Positions 45,630 through 57,200 of a DNA stretch of 64,000 nt are shown here, in pieces. The DNA is from Sipunculus nudus (taxonomy: Eukaryota; Annelida; Sipuncula; Golfingiida; Sipunculidae). The position numbers and the translations under genes are program-made. Location of the stretch: assembly GCA_026874595.1 (NCBI GenBank), contig CM049321.1:23245979-23309978 (forward strand), given 5' to 3'. Position 1 is the first letter of the stretch. Every line of letters begins with the position of its first letter. The notes below the pieces were generated by a model. The model made no database searches. It had not been told where the DNA came from and saw nothing but the letters and a program-made list of their open reading frames with translations.

Positions 45630-47798
45630 CGATATAATTTAAACTCTGCATGTAAATCATGGTCTTTAGTAAAACTTTCTTGAATGATGATGTTGCCTAA
45701 AATGGGACAAACTAAAGAATAAAACATAATTTACATGCATAAGTACGTGTACGTAATTGTCATGTCTTCTCGAACTTATGATTTGTAAGTTTTTAAAAAG
45801 TAGCATTTTGTGAGATGTCGTGGTAAAATTAACATAAAAGGGAATAAAAGCTTTATTCCTATTCTCCCGTAATAGAAACAACTATTCGGGTAACTTAATC
45901 TAACGCAATGTTATTTTTGCTCGTCTATCATATTTTCTTTAATTTTCAAGAAAATACAAAACTGATTTTCATTCCTGGTCATCTGTTTAAAATTTAAATA
46001 TGAAATTTATTTTATATTGAAAATTCTTAGTAACTATAACTTTTCAAAACATTACATGTTACCATTTGTATTGTTAACAAATGCTCTAATATTTTGCTTG
46101 CTTTCATTACATTATAAACCCCAAAGAGATTTTTTTTTAATGTAGGTGTTAACTATTTTCAACATAAAATTCATATCTCAATTTAAGTCTTATTAAAATA
46201 AATAAATTCAAGTTTTATATAAGACGGTACGTATACGTAATGGTGAATATTGTTGCTTGCACAAGTTGAGAGGTCTAAGAGAAATATTCAGGGACTCCTT
46301 GCAGAATTTATGTCGAGATTGGAAGTTTATAAGCGGGTCTCATCACTTGGAAAACGAAAAAGCTATACAATAATAACAAACACAGAATCCCAAATTATGG
46401 TAAAAATTTGCTGAAATGGTTTCTCTTGGATAAATCATGAAGGTCCTAATTGATTTATTCATGATCTTTTGAGTGTTAAGCCGTTTATCTCTGTCAAGTT
46501 ATGTAAACTGTAGATAATATAATTGAAAAGCCAACCCCGATTTTCAAAACTAGTAGTATTTACTGAATACTAGCAGTTTTTACTGGCACAGTTAATTTTA
46601 TTAACAATATTTAAGTCTCATAAAATCGTTTTTTTCCGACATGAGTAATTTAAAGTAAAAAAAGCAGTCAGATAGACCCTCGAACATTAGTACAGCGTAT
46701 CGGTTAGCAAATGGGTTACCAAATAAATTAATTAAATGCATGACCGATAATTATATACCTTTATGTGCAGGCCTAATTTATATTCTTACAATTTTCTGTA
46801 CTTGAAATTATTTTAATAAAAACTAAAATTTTCAGCACAATATGTTTTCGGTTAACCGTGTTTGCCAAAGACTGAATTGATGCAAATGCAGCTTATGCAT
46901 AAATTTTCATGTACACGTCACGCAGGAATGGTTATCAGACTCTCTCATGTTTAGAGGAATGTTCATAGATTTTCCAGATTTTACTATATTCAGTTGTTGA
47001 TTAGTGTTGGACTTTCTCGGGAACATGACAGAGTCGCATTTATTTAGCTCGTCTTTTCCATTGTCACCTTAATGGTTACAAAGGTTTGTTCTCTCGCATT
47101 CTTGTTAGAAGCAGTAAGATTATTTAACAAATTTATGTATTTAGTTATTAGGTTGCCTTTACCTGTGACTAGAGCTTGTTCAGTTGATGAGCCAACCTGT
47201 AAACCAATTCGGCCCCAAACCTAATCGTCAAACAGAGATTTTCTTTGTCGGTATGGGATAAAACGCTGGCGTCGAATGAACGATGACGGAATCCACGATG
47301 CTTGGGACTGGCACTGGAACAGAGGAACAGAAAATTCACATGTCAGGTTACATTGGCTGAAACCTAAAAATTAAATATTTGTTTTATCTTGGAAGATTTG
47401 TTCGTTTATGTAACTGCTTATATGTGGCGTATGTTGCAATACTGAAACAATTTATTAATTAAATAAGCTTTCGTAATATATCACGAAGACAATTATATCA
47501 GAACTTACGTAAATTCTAAGTTGGCTTGATATTGAATTGAAAATTATAGGAATAAAATTGAATATAAAAATGAAATTTAAATATAATACCGGTTTTGAAT
47601 AGAAGATCCTAATTGGTGTAAAAAATGCTGGCAGTGCAAGTAATTTCCTATGTGGCCATTCTGTATCTATAGTAGTAGTATCTAATAATCTTTTTTAACC
47701 CAAGAGTTAAAATTTTGATATTTGTATTTATTACATCAATTAAGCAGATATTTTATAAGAGACCTTTACATTCTACCCTAAGTCCAGGTCACATTCAT
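43763..47798. other. Divergent intergenic region between ABHD2 and the zinc-finger gene
   Basis: It must contain the ABHD2 promoter. I see two TA tracts, a CA-rich tract and a palindromic stretch near 44840-44850 (CTGACCTGCTGAGGTCAG), but no clear core promoter motif. Confidence 0.45.
45383..45434. repeat. (TA)n microsatellite
   Basis: About 52 bp of TA between ABHD2 and the zinc-finger gene; a second tract lies at 45585-45625, and a CA/CCCTCA tract at 45220-45268. Confidence 0.97.
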
Positions 47799-48141
47799 TA
47801 GGCCAAAATAAAAAAAGGTATGATTCTCAGGCACTTTTTTTTCAGAAATCAATGCGGGCGGGCGCTTTTTTTTATTTTAAATTTTTTGGTATGTTTCGAT
47901 AAAAATGTCAAATGATAAGGGAAAAGCATGAAAAAAACAGTTTTATTTTGCTAAATAAGTAAAAGCACTACAAAACAAAGGAAATTGTATGGTTTTATTT
48001 TCTTGAAAGAAATGTCGGAACGGCATCAGCTCAAAATTGGAAAGTTTTCATTGAAAATCAAAATAAAAAGTTTTGATGCGGGGGTTTAAAATTGATGCGG
48101 GCGGTGCCTGAGAACCATACCTTTAATTTTTTTTGGCCTTA
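47799..48141. mobile_element. MITE with AAGGCCAAAA..AAAGGTATG termini, just upstream of the zinc-finger gene
   Basis: The left end GGCCAAAATAAAAAAAGGTA continues into TTCTCAGGCAC and GCGGGCGGGC. The right end in reverse complement repeats AAAGGTATGGTTCTCAGGC and the GCCCGC block. It is about 343 bp. Its right end lies about 130 bp before the zinc-finger ATG, so it may lie in or near that promoter or 5' leader. Confidence 0.65.
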
Positions 48142-48273
48142 ACTGTTTTAGCATATTTTTTTTTTTCTGTCAGCAGGAAACCGAAGGAAAAATTATTAAC
48201 GGGAGCCACCTTGATCGGAAGACTGCATATACCAAATAGTATTGGAGTTCAGCGCTAGATTACGGTATTAATT

Positions 48274-49062
48274 ATGGAGGAGAATGCCAAAGTTTTAATT
48301 AAAACAGAACCTCAGGATTATGTAGAAAGAGATCGAATCACGGTACATGTATCAATTGCGATACCAGATTGCTCCCCCGAGGAACACGCTTCATGCAAGG
48401 TAAAACCAGAATACGAGAATCCGAGTTCTTGGAAAGACGTCAGCGGAGAAAGTGTCACAGACAGTGTTCACATTGACTCTGATGATCATCATGTCACAAA
48501 TGTTGATGACGTCACATTCACAGGTGATGACGTCACATACCCAAGTATTGACGAAGAAGTGGGCACAAGTGGACTCAATGATGAAACAAATAGTAATTTG
48601 ATATCCGGAACATGTGGAAGCGTAAATATATCGGGACCTGATGGGCAGTTTTTTAATGGGAGCTCAGAACCGTTTTACTTTATACAAAATGGGCGCTTAA
48701 AAGAAATGAAAGTAAAATGCGGCAGTGATGAGATGCAGTGTAAAATCTGCGGTAGACACTTCCCTAGGATGTCAAATCTCAGGAGACACTTGCGGACACA
48801 CACCGGAGAAAAACCTTATAAATGTGATCAGTGTGACAGGAGTTTCTCTCAGAGGAGTCATCTCAATTCACACATGAAAGTGCATAGCGGGGAAAAACCG
48901 TTTGAGTGTAACATTTGTGGTAGGCGTTTTGCTCGACAAAATAGTTGTGCTGCACATATGACTTTACATACGGGTGATAAACCACACAAATGTGATTACT
49001 GCGAGAAAAGCTTCACCCGAAAACAAAAACTGACAGAGCACATCAGAGGACACAACATATAA
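48274..49062 (+). CDS. Intronless C2H2 zinc-finger protein, four fingers
   Basis: A 262-aa open frame with ATG in fair context (A at -3). Residues 1-150 are acidic and probably unstructured. They contain two consensus SUMO sites, IKTE (Lys10) and VKPE (Lys44), and Asp-rich DDV(T) repeats. Four contiguous C2H2 fingers follow, with Cys/His at 156/159/172/176, 184/187/200/204, 212/215/228/232 and 240/243/256/260. They are joined by Krueppel-type linkers (TGEKPY, SGEKPF, TGDKPH). It is therefore a probable nuclear DNA-binding regulator. The fingers resemble many Krueppel-like proteins, so I cannot name an orthologue. There is no KRAB, SCAN, BTB or ZAD domain. The protein ends two residues after the last finger His. 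Confidence 0.9.
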   Translation: MEENAKVLIKTEPQDYVERDRITVHVSIAIPDCSPEEHASCKVKPEYENPSSWKDVSGESVTDSVHIDSDDHHVTNVDDVTFTGDDVTYPSIDEEVGTSGLNDETNSNLISGTCGSVNISGPDGQFFNGSSEPFYFIQNGRLKEMKVKCGSDEMQCKICGRHFPRMSNLRRHLRTHTGEKPYKCDQCDRSFSQRSHLNSHMKVHSGEKPFECNICGRRFARQNSCAAHMTLHTGDKPHKCDYCEKSFTRKQKLTEHIRGHNI

Positions 49063-50858
49063 GTAACATTTTTTTAATAACAATTGTGTTTGGATTGTTT
49101 GCTAATGAATTGGTATCATTTTCAATAAGAAAACGATAATAGAAATTTAGTTTATCTTTAATTATATTTTCCAGTAATAGAAAAATAGAAGGAATTCTAA
49201 AATAGGACGAGCATGACTTGTTGTAACACACTTCGTCTCAACTCTGACGATTTGTCTCGAAAGCGCGTGTGTGGACAGACTTTCAGGTTTCCCTAATATT
49301 CCACAAATTGCTGCTGTAGGACCCCTTGACTCTCTTTAAAGGAGCTTATATTAAGTATACGTCGTGACGTGTATGTGTGTGTGTTAGCGTGCGTGTTATC
49401 TCTTCGTTTCCCCACAAGAGTCTTGTATAATTATATACGACCACTTCCAGCAATGGATATGTATAAATCTATTGATATAATAAATATGGACACTTGGTCT
49501 CGTTCTATCATTATTTATTGTAATAAGAATATACATTTTTAAATCCTTTTTCCAACGTACTTGTATAATTTCGAAGCACAATACCAGAGAGATCGTGATA
49601 ACACAAACAAAGACTCGCGTAGTTTAAGGTGCCCAATCAGCTATCTGACCTTTATAAACTTTAGGTACTTGGAGCTTTATAAAAATAGTTCTTGAAAACG
49701 TTAATATTGCCGCACGCAGGCTGTTTCTTTTGTTTATATCAAAGAGTTCATAATATGTGGGGGCCCGCCAAAATAAAACAAATTCAACAAGGGCATCTGG
49801 CAGCAAGTCAGATTAGCCAGAGCTTTGCAAATTGCGATTTAGCACAAGTTATATTTTTGTCTCCGCATATATGCAACCTACCACCTTAGGTTAAGTGTTT
49901 TTCCCTTTTGTCAAAATTGCTGTGTTTACAGACATGTTGATAAACAAGTTCATACATCCTTCATGAAAGCCTTATAAGAACTTTTCACAACCAAATTAAC
50001 CTTCGATCAGATCTGCATTATAACGAACTAGCTGATAAACCCGGTATACCGGGCTTTTTACCGGGGTTTGGGAAATAAATTTACTGAGATATTGAATGTT
50101 GGCTCATTTTTTTATTATAAAATGTAAAAGAAAATATAGATTTTTAGTGGGATACTCTCGGAATACGATATGTACAAATATTTTTTTACTGTTATTTTGT
50201 GGCGTTGTGCTCGTGGCAAAAATCATACCCCGGTATGTTTACCTTGAAGACCTGGTCAGTGATGGTTTACATTGCGAACCGGAATGAGACGCGGAATCAT
50301 ACAGTGTTTCGTTGATATTTGACTGATTTCTTTCGTTGGACGTATAAAGAATAGGTTGATGTGAGGAACCCATTTTCAGCCACCGCAACCTTTTTATCAT
50401 CGTTTCAGACAAATGTTGAGGCCTTTAAACCCCCGCCACCACCCCAGCCCTGTTTCTGGAATTTGGACCTTGAATAAGGTTTTGTAATTAATCCTGGGTT
50501 GATGTTTCTCTCTTTTACTGACCACGCACGTGGGTCAAAGCCCTCATTGAAAGCAAGCGTTATTCATTTGAACAATAGTCCTTAGTGTTAGAGGTCAAGT
50601 GACCACGATGCACGCATTCCGGTGATTGCCGAAGGCAGTTCGTCTGTGCTCGGTAAAAAAACGGAAAAATCAATAAAAAATTATATGTGTATTAAAAATT
50701 ATTTTCATATCGCCTATGTCACTGCGGGGATAATAACCTATAACATGATGTATGGCACAATATTGTACACAAAGCGGTTTAAAGAGAACATGGCGAACAA
50801 ACGTGAACCGAATTCCTTTTATAAGTATTAGATGCCAAACACCGCCATTCTTTTGCAA
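49063..50858. other. Zinc-finger gene 3' flank, no genes
   Basis: AT-rich sequence with a small palindromic cluster at 50038-50063 (CCCGGTATACCGGG, then CCGGGG) and no convincing coding frame. Confidence 0.5.
49479..49484 (+). promoter_or_regulatory. Candidate polyadenylation signal of the zinc-finger gene
   Basis: AATAAA lies about 420 bases after the zinc-finger stop codon. AT-rich context makes chance occurrence likely. Confidence 0.25.
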
Positions 50859-51193
50859 CAGAGCCCTAGCTGCGCGGGCCAGAATTTTCAGCCCGCACCC
50901 GCCCCGCACAAAAAAAAAGCCGCAACCGCCACGCAACTAAAGTAGAAATCTTGGCCCGCCCCTCACATCTTGCATTCAACCCGCACCCGCACCGCCCCGC
51001 AATTGTATCTTACAGTTCAGCTCACGTTCAGCCCGCAGCCCACATTAAACCGGCATTCACTAGTAAATAAAGATGAAATGAATCTTAATAATATTTTTTT
51101 TTATTTCATAACACAGTGTTGATGATGCATACTTGCAAAAAGCTGAATGAATACTGTATATTATAGCGACTGTGAACAGAATTACTATATATA

Positions 51194-52716
51194 CAGGGTT
51201 CCCATTCCTGGAAAGTCCTGGAAATTTGAATTCTTCCTGGAATATCCTGGAATATGCTGGAATTTGCAAAATCTTCCTGGAAACTCCTGAAAACTTAGCT
51301 TTTGACTGGCAAAGTTCTTGAGTATTGAATCTGTCCAACACATAGCTGATAAGTGTTGGTACACAAGATGTTGTATTAATCAATCACAGTCCCTGCAGGT
51401 GGCTTACTTATGTGCTCATTTGGGTTAATGACCCTTTGCAGGGTTCATGTGGTCCACAATGGCTGTTTCTATCAGTAACCACATTCACTTCCTAGCAGGG
51501 TGCCAGGGTCACTGGAAACCCTGAAATACTTGGTGTTTGAACTGTCCAGTTGTTATGTTACAAGTTAGTTGAGTTGGGCTTTGGTACTTTCAGTCATTGG
51601 CTGTTGTTCCTGTGATATACATGTCTTTCTATAAAAGTTATTCACAAACACTAAGCCACCAGGAAAGTGTAAAGACTGCATGAAATGAAGAAACGGCTTT
51701 TTTAAATCTTACCTGAGATTAGGAATGGCTTCAAATTTCTCTTTATTTACCCATACTTCCCACGAATTGCTGTTATTGCATTGTTGGCTTTGATATGGAC
51801 ACCGGACAGTATTATCAGACAAATATTTGGGTTGTGCTAAACGCTGAAAAGTACTAAAGGTTGCCCAAAAGTACCTAGATATACAAAAAAATATATTAAA
51901 ATGCTCTTATTGAGAAGACAAAATAAGAAAAAAAAAAAAAAGAAATGAAAAGGCAAAGATAAAGAAAAAATACTGAAAACACCAAACAATTTACCTAAAA
52001 GCTGTTTTATCCCATCATAAAGTTGGTGAATTGTTGGCCTGTAAATCAATTCTTTTCATCCGACTAATTCTCGATTAAATTCTTATGGCTCTTGATTTTA
52101 TTTATTGGTTTGAGTACTTCTGCCATTATATGTCTGTAAGTACTATTTTTAAATACTCTACAAGATAACTTGTTAAATATAAAAGAAATGTTATTTTACC
52201 TGTATCCTTTCCAGTGCTTTTCCGTCCACTTTCATGTGAAAAATGACATTTGAATGACATAAACTGAGACAGTACTAAAAATAACTTGTCAATACTTTTT
52301 ATTAACCTCTCTTACACCTTTATTTATTCCAGTGCTTAGTAAATATATGATGTTCGCTCATTTCAGTACTCTTTTATGGAGAGAATGCCATAATGTAATA
52401 ACTTCATGACAAATTAAAAAATTATGTAATTCCTTTCAGTAGCTTTTCCATATTATTCGTTAATATTTCAGGCACATTTTGGTTCTCATTTTGTCTTTTC
52501 AGGGACTTATTTTTAGACACTTAATTGTAAGAATAATTGGATTAAACAACCATTATACGTGCCCCATACAGCCCGCCCTAAAGTCAGCCCTGAAAGTGCA
52601 AATATTTTTAACGAAGAAAACTCTCATACACCGTGGACTCCTGGAAAATAAAAATTGTCCTCGAAAATCCTGGAAAACCCCTGGAAAACTGGTTTGGCCA
52701 AGGTGTGGGAACCCTG
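51194..52716. mobile_element. Nested TIR element with CCTGGAAA subterminal repeats
   Basis: The ends are CAGGGTTCCCATTCCTGG and, reverse-complemented, CAGGGTTCCCACACCTTGG. CCTGGAA repeats near the left end and TGGAAAA repeats near the right end mirror each other. It is 1523 bp with no coding frame and lies wholly within the 50859-53690 element. Confidence 0.6.
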
Positions 52717-53309
52717 TGTACTGGTGGGATATAAATTCCCTGAGTTTTGAGACAGATTAAAAAAATGTAGAGACCATACACAAGTCAGAATATTGTACAA
52801 ATGTACCTGGCCATAGTGTTGTATATTTAGACTGTTCAGGACTGTAGGCCTATACTTGTAGTCAGTCTGAGATATTACATATAACATGGCTGAGAGTAGA
52901 GTGGAAGGATTATACCTGTAATATTATATTAGTCACTGTATGGGGTGCATCTGGCTCTGTCACCAGCTGGATATAGCTTTACATAACTGGCAAAGACTGA
53001 GGTATGCTATCACCTTGGATGAGCCAAAGAACACTGGTTAGTTTAGAAGACTGCATTGGCATAGCAGAATGAGATAAAGAGCATGGCGCTCATTTGATAT
53101 CTATTCTTGTGTACACAACCATGACATGTAGAGCTGACTCCCTTTGCAGTCCCATAGCCTTCCCCCTAATAAGCTGATCATCACTTAACAGGATTAACCT
53201 CTGTGTCAAATAAAAGGTGTGAACTGTGATGAGCAGGTACTGTCCTCTAGCTCTGTGAACTGTGGAGGGTATGCCACATTTATAATGCTATCATCAGGAA
53301 TGTGAACTC

Positions 53310-53430
53310 TCTCTTTCTATCTCTCTCTCTCTCTCTCTCTCTTATATATAGTTCATTGCATCAACATTTTTTTATCTCTCTTTTTCTCTCTCTCTCATAC
53401 ATATAGTTCATTGCATCAGCATTTTATATA
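53310..53430. repeat. (CT)n tracts in a short direct duplication
   Basis: Two CT tracts are each followed by ATATAGTTCATTGCATCA and GCATTTT/ACATTTT, spaced about 65 bp. It lies inside the outer hAT-like element. Confidence 0.75.
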
Positions 53431-54158
53431 CACACGGTCACATATATACATACTAACTCATACAAAGAAATGCTATTATGTATAACAGTCTATTAACAGA
53501 TGGAACACATGAAAAAATACATTGCATATAACAACTCTTTGGCTCGCAAGAACCCGCAAAATTAATAATGCAACCCGCCCCGCCCCACACTTCTCAGTCA
53601 TTAACCAGCACCCGCCCCGCAGTAAAAAAATTTGGGACCGCCCCGCAAAATCATGAAAAGGGCCTTGCAGGGGCCCGCGCAGGGCTCTAGTTTGCATTTA
53701 CTTATTCTGCCCATATTCTCGGTATCATTCGTGCCTACGTGACTTTTCATTAGTGAATATTCCTTGATGACGTACCTGAATCCGTATCTCGAGCCGGACC
53801 CATACCGAAATCTAATAAAATTTTCATGAACCCATTCGAGCAATTCCCTGAACATTCCAGCAGATTCCGTTCAAGATTGCGTGAGTTATGTTCTGAACAA
53901 ACACACACAAACACACACACGAACCGGGATGAACGCATACTCTCTTGGCGGAGGCAGAACGTATACTAGATCTATTTCTGACCTGTATTTGATAACACCT
54001 GGTTGAGTTGTGTGACATTACGTTCGATGTATTGCTCAGGTCCTGCATGTTAGTCCAGTTTCTTAACACCGCATCAATCTTCATTTGATGTTGTATTCTT
54101 GTTTAATATGCTTTCTGTTAAAATTTTAGGTAGTGGCTATATGTCCGTGAATACTTAC

Positions 54159-54258
54159 GCTCTTTACACAGCGCTTTACCTATAGGGCCACTACCTATAT
54201 CAGTTGCTTCTTTAGAAGCGCAAGATTTCGCTGCCTCGGGAGCGTAGTGGATACTAGT
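54159..54258 (-). CDS. Unassigned candidate internal exon
   Basis: On the minus strand a strong acceptor (polypyrimidine then TTTTTTTTCAG) and donor (GTAAGT) bracket 100 bp. One frame is open: TSIHYAPEAAKSCASKEATD continuing to GPIGKALCKE. It enters in phase 0 and leaves in phase 1. I do not recognise a family; the two cysteines in a helical-looking stretch faintly recall small mitochondrial CHCH-type proteins, but this is a guess. It could join in frame with the candidate 5' exon at 58859-58966. Confidence 0.3.
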
Positions 54259-57200
54259 CTGAAAAAAAAGTGGGAAAAAGTGGTTACTTTGTCAAAGTGG
54301 TTAAAGCCTGTTTCCAATGACGATGACAGTCTCATCCGACTTTACACTTTGCTTACAATGTCATCGGGCGTGTTGTAGCTTTTCTAGGCCCCTCGGGGAG
54401 AACTCTCACACGAACACGCTTTAAAAGCGTCAATCCTGCATTTGCTTTCCCTCCATGACCAGTACCGATATTCACTTACTGGTAGAGGAGAGAGGCCGCA
54501 CAGATGTCAGTGGCGGACCTAGCGGGGGCGGCAGAGGCGGTCTGTCCCGGACGGCATTTCGATTACTTTAAGACGTAGCATGAGGATTTCACAAAAAAGA
54601 AGCAGATTATTTGGTACAAATTTGGCTGTTTTTTCAGTTTGGATATATGGATTTATACTTTTGTTATATGTGCTTTTAAACGCATTTCCATATTCATATT
54701 AGTTATGTGTTTCTAATTTGATATATAGTAGGTTATCTTACTGGCCCCGCTTCAGGTTTTCCGCGCATTATTAATTGGACAATTGAACCAATCAAATGAC
54801 TCGCGAATGGTCCTTTTACGCAGGTTTAAAGGACGCAGTAAAAAGATCTCGCAATGTCTGAATGTCGTCTGGATTCTGATCAATCATACAGTCAAAATTA
54901 ATTCACTTTCCTTGTTACATATTAAGATGGTGTACATCTGTATGAATTCACCAAGCTACCAACATATTTAAAAGACTAAAACAACTAAAACGTCTCGAGT
55001 GGCAGAGGAGGAGGCCCCTTAGCCGCAGTGTCAAACTTTAAAAAAATACAGATAAATTATCAGTATTAATTCTAGAATTCAAACTGAATTAAAAATATGT
55101 CTGCCAGCAGTGTTATATCATTTATTCTCATCTGATCTGCTCTATACCTATCGCTAATTATTATCTACGGTATTTTTGAAACGATGAACATCAATGATCT
55201 GCCATCTTAGTTGCCCTTATTAACTGGAACATAATAGGAAACTTTAGTGATTACTTAATAATTATTATTTCTAAAATAAAACTGATCGAAATTCAGGAGC
55301 AAATCACAAATTTTAAAATGAAATTGCAGAAAAAAATGTTCGTATGATGTAGTCGTGATTTAAAATAAGATGCTTTAAGATTTTTCTTTTTCATAAATTA
55401 ATCCAAATATTTCACTTTCAAATAAAAAAAAATTAAATGCCATGCATAAGGAGCTCATGGTATCTGAAAACAAAGAAGTCGAAAAATTTATTTGTCATCA
55501 GTTTCTGAATTCAATAACATGTTAGACACCAAATAAAGTCTTACCATGGGTAGTTTTAAGTGTTCCCAAAACGTGTGTACACGAAACATTACGTTACCAT
55601 GTTAAATGTGTAACCTGCAATATAATGGTATTTTCTCTGATTACGGATTATTGAATAAAGTTAGAGAGATCTTTCGGTTTTTATAAGTAAGGAGGTAATT
55701 TTCTTTAGTGTCTGGCGAAAAAAAGTGAATATACATTATGTAATTTCGTCTACAAAACAACTATAGTGAAGAAAATTGACATATATTTCAAGTTTTAGAG
55801 TTAAATGTTTCAGCGGGGCGGCAAAATTCTATGACCGCTCAGGGCATAAGTGGTCAAGCTTTTGGATAAGAGCCTTTGCATGGAGGGCGGTCAGAGCCAC
55901 AGGCACCTGACGTGCTCATTCAGAATAATTCAGTAGTTTCTCAAAACATAAACGACTTATGCATCCTTTAAGTGACCAATATGTACACAAGGCACCTATC
56001 TTCACTCGGTACCTGCCCGTATATTCTCACTTCAACATATTTATTCCATCTTAATTTAAAGCAACAGGCACAATAAGCCTTCGTATCCACAAAGAAAACT
56101 ACTTAATTCACCAAGTGGTGCCGCGATCCCGTCTATATACATACGCTAAGATTATTTAAAACCCCTATTTTTTTCACAGATACTATGCGCTTCCCGCATA
56201 ACAAGGGTCAGGAACTATAAATAATCCCCCTCCATGTGACTAACCATAAAAAAGTGTGGCATCAGTGAAATCTACATTTTCACAAACATCGGTAAGAACC
56301 CTTTTCAAAAGCAAAATACTTGCAAAATACACACTGAATTTAAATATGAAAATGCATGATTAGCCTTTAGTTATCCAGGTGACCCAATTTTAACTGGGAG
56401 CAAAAGGTGATGTAATCTGTAAACTGAACAGGTTTTTACCCGAGATGCCGAGGGACAGGTTATCAAAATTAGGGACCTGTCATGGGCGTGGCCAAGAGAT
56501 ATACTTGTAACCTTTTATGTTAACAGCTCCTGTTGTGGTTGGGGTATTTGGTAGTAGATTTGACACTATGTATGCAAACACATTAAATCGTAAACTTTTG
56601 TGACTGGTAACATTTGCATTTGCATAAAGAATCAAACCTGAAAACAAACATTCAAATGACTCGCATTTAAATTCCCTTGATCTGCGATACAGTTGACCAT
56701 GAAAGGAAAGCTAACTATTAAACATTTTCTGACTAATGGAGGAATAAGCAAAAAATATCATTGCACCTCACAGAGAGTAAGCCACCACAGAAAGTGTTAT
56801 CTGCAGGCAAAACTCACATAACAGTGACATGATAAAACGTCTAAAAGATTTGGTAATGATTGGAGAAAAGTTCATGAAATGAAAAGTACAAGATTTGAAA
56901 AAGATATATGCAAACATGTGAATCAGGAAATTTCGCAATCATCGAAATTCTAAGTCCTGTGGAAACTGTCTGAAAATAGTTCTATTCAATATAGTATACT
57001 TTAAATTCACTTACTCCAATGACCCTTGCATATGATTTAAGGGTAAAAGTGTTCTTATATACTGATATATCTGAAAGGAAAGTGGAAAAGATCATTCGGG
57101 TCCACAGAAAGTCGTTTAACAGAGATGGCGCCACCGACAGATTATTATCACATGTCAGTAATGTGCTGAGTAAGCCTGTTAATTTTGGAGTAGAAAGTAG

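Larger units (their letters stand above)
50859..53690. mobile_element. hAT-like TIR element (2.8 kb) with GC-rich subterminal repeats
   Basis: The inverted ends are CAGAGCCCTAGCTGCGCGGG on the left and, reverse-complemented, CTAGAGCCCTGCGCGGGCC on the right. Both are followed by CCCGCACCCGCCCCGC-like blocks, which stand out in this AT-rich window. TTTGCA directly flanks both sides (50852-50857 and 53691-53696). No transposase frame was seen. A second element (51194-52716) sits inside. Confidence 0.6.

Noticed and set aside
54510-55860. hAT element beginning CAGTGGCGGACC
   Set aside because: Only a left-end-like sequence is visible; no inverted right end or target duplication was found.
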